Below are positions 63,918 through 64,000 of a stretch of DNA of 64,000 nt, in pieces; positions within the stretch are counted from its first letter, which is position 1, and the number at the start of each line of letters is the position of its first letter. The translations under genes were made by a program, and so were the position numbers. This DNA comes from Novosphingobium ginsenosidimutans. Its GTDB lineage: Bacteria; Pseudomonadota; Alphaproteobacteria; Sphingomonadales; Sphingomonadaceae. The notes under the pieces were generated by a model. It was not told the origin of the DNA, did no database searches, and saw only the letters and a program-made list of their open reading frames with translations. The stretch is taken from assembly GCF_007954425.1 (NCBI RefSeq), contig NZ_CP042345.1:310001-374000 (forward strand), written 5' to 3'.

Positions 63918-64000
63918 AGCCCCAACTCCTTCGTCTCGGGCTTAGGCCCCGATGCCACCAGTGCCTGGATCTCAAGCGCGTCGTCGCGCTCGCCCTCCTT
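63914..64000 (-). CDS. C-terminal end of an upstream gene, cut by window edge
   Basis: Only the last 28 residues (ending PKPETKELGL) are inside the window. The frame stays open to the edge and its TGA overlaps the GTG start of the following gene, which supports it being real and in the same operon. No function can be read. Confidence 0.55.
   Translation of the reverse strand, partial: KEGERDDALEIQALVASGPKPETKELGL

Overview
The window looks like chromosomal DNA from a Sphingomonadales alphaproteobacterium (Sphingomonas, Novosphingobium or Erythrobacter-like). It is GC-rich and densely coded. It carries a large TonB-dependent receptor, a tad/cpa pilus locus, glnB-glnA behind a sigma-54 type promoter, and an argS-SPOR-nagZ-scpA-scpB-tatABC run. 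No rRNA or tRNA gene, CRISPR array, insertion sequence or integrase was found. I count 51 protein genes, two of them cut by the window edges. The genus is inference from gene content, not from a marker gene.

Layout. 1-3.4 kb: the 5' part of a lipoprotein gene on the minus strand, a cytosolic M17 aminopeptidase, a stand-alone SH3 protein and argC. 3.4-5.5 kb: nitrogen control (sigma-54 promoter with upstream dyads, glnB, glnA, terminator). 5.6-12.2 kb: GH24 lysozyme, an XRE regulator/membrane protein pair with two operator-like dyads, an aldehyde dehydrogenase, an SGNH esterase, a membrane-anchored AraC regulator and a Tat-exported S41 peptidase. 12.2-17.3 kb: Bpt aminoacyl transferase, threonine ammonia-lyase, a 3-hydroxyisobutyrate dehydrogenase-like enzyme and a YtcJ-like amidohydrolase. 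17.3-23.8 kb: minus-strand operon argS, SPOR protein, nagZ, scpA, scpB, tatA, tatB, tatC. 23.8-29.2 kb: a lipoprotein, ispH-thrB-rnhA, a YegP protein, and a DauA-like oxidase downstream of an alpha/beta hydrolase. 29.3-36.5 kb: cpaA-cpaB-cpaC-cpaD-cpaE-tadB-tadC, lacking cpaF and a pilin gene.

36.6-43.2 kb is one codirectional minus-strand run: thiolase, SDR, enoyl-CoA hydratase, TetR, MTA phosphorylase, maleylacetoacetate isomerase, MarR and a fumarylacetoacetate hydrolase family enzyme. It is divergent from a 1077-residue TonB-dependent receptor (43.5-46.7 kb). The thiolase promoter carries the palindrome TTTAATCGATCGATTAAG, and a 17/18 copy sits in front of the distant aldehyde dehydrogenase gene. 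This suggests one TetR regulon for acyl-CoA or aldehyde catabolism.

46.8-64 kb: clpB with an unusual leader dyad that covers its ribosome binding site, a periplasmic M17 aminopeptidase, a penicillin-acylase-type Ntn hydrolase, a subtilisin-family protease, a solitary PilQ/GspD-like secretin, two tandem DUF4139 proteins (the second with a TonB-box-like insert), an M16 protease, a small beta-rich protein, and two further minus-strand genes, the last cut by the edge. The most useful leads are the shared TetR-type operator, the clpB leader, the TonB-box-like segment in a DUF4139 protein, and the incomplete tad locus.
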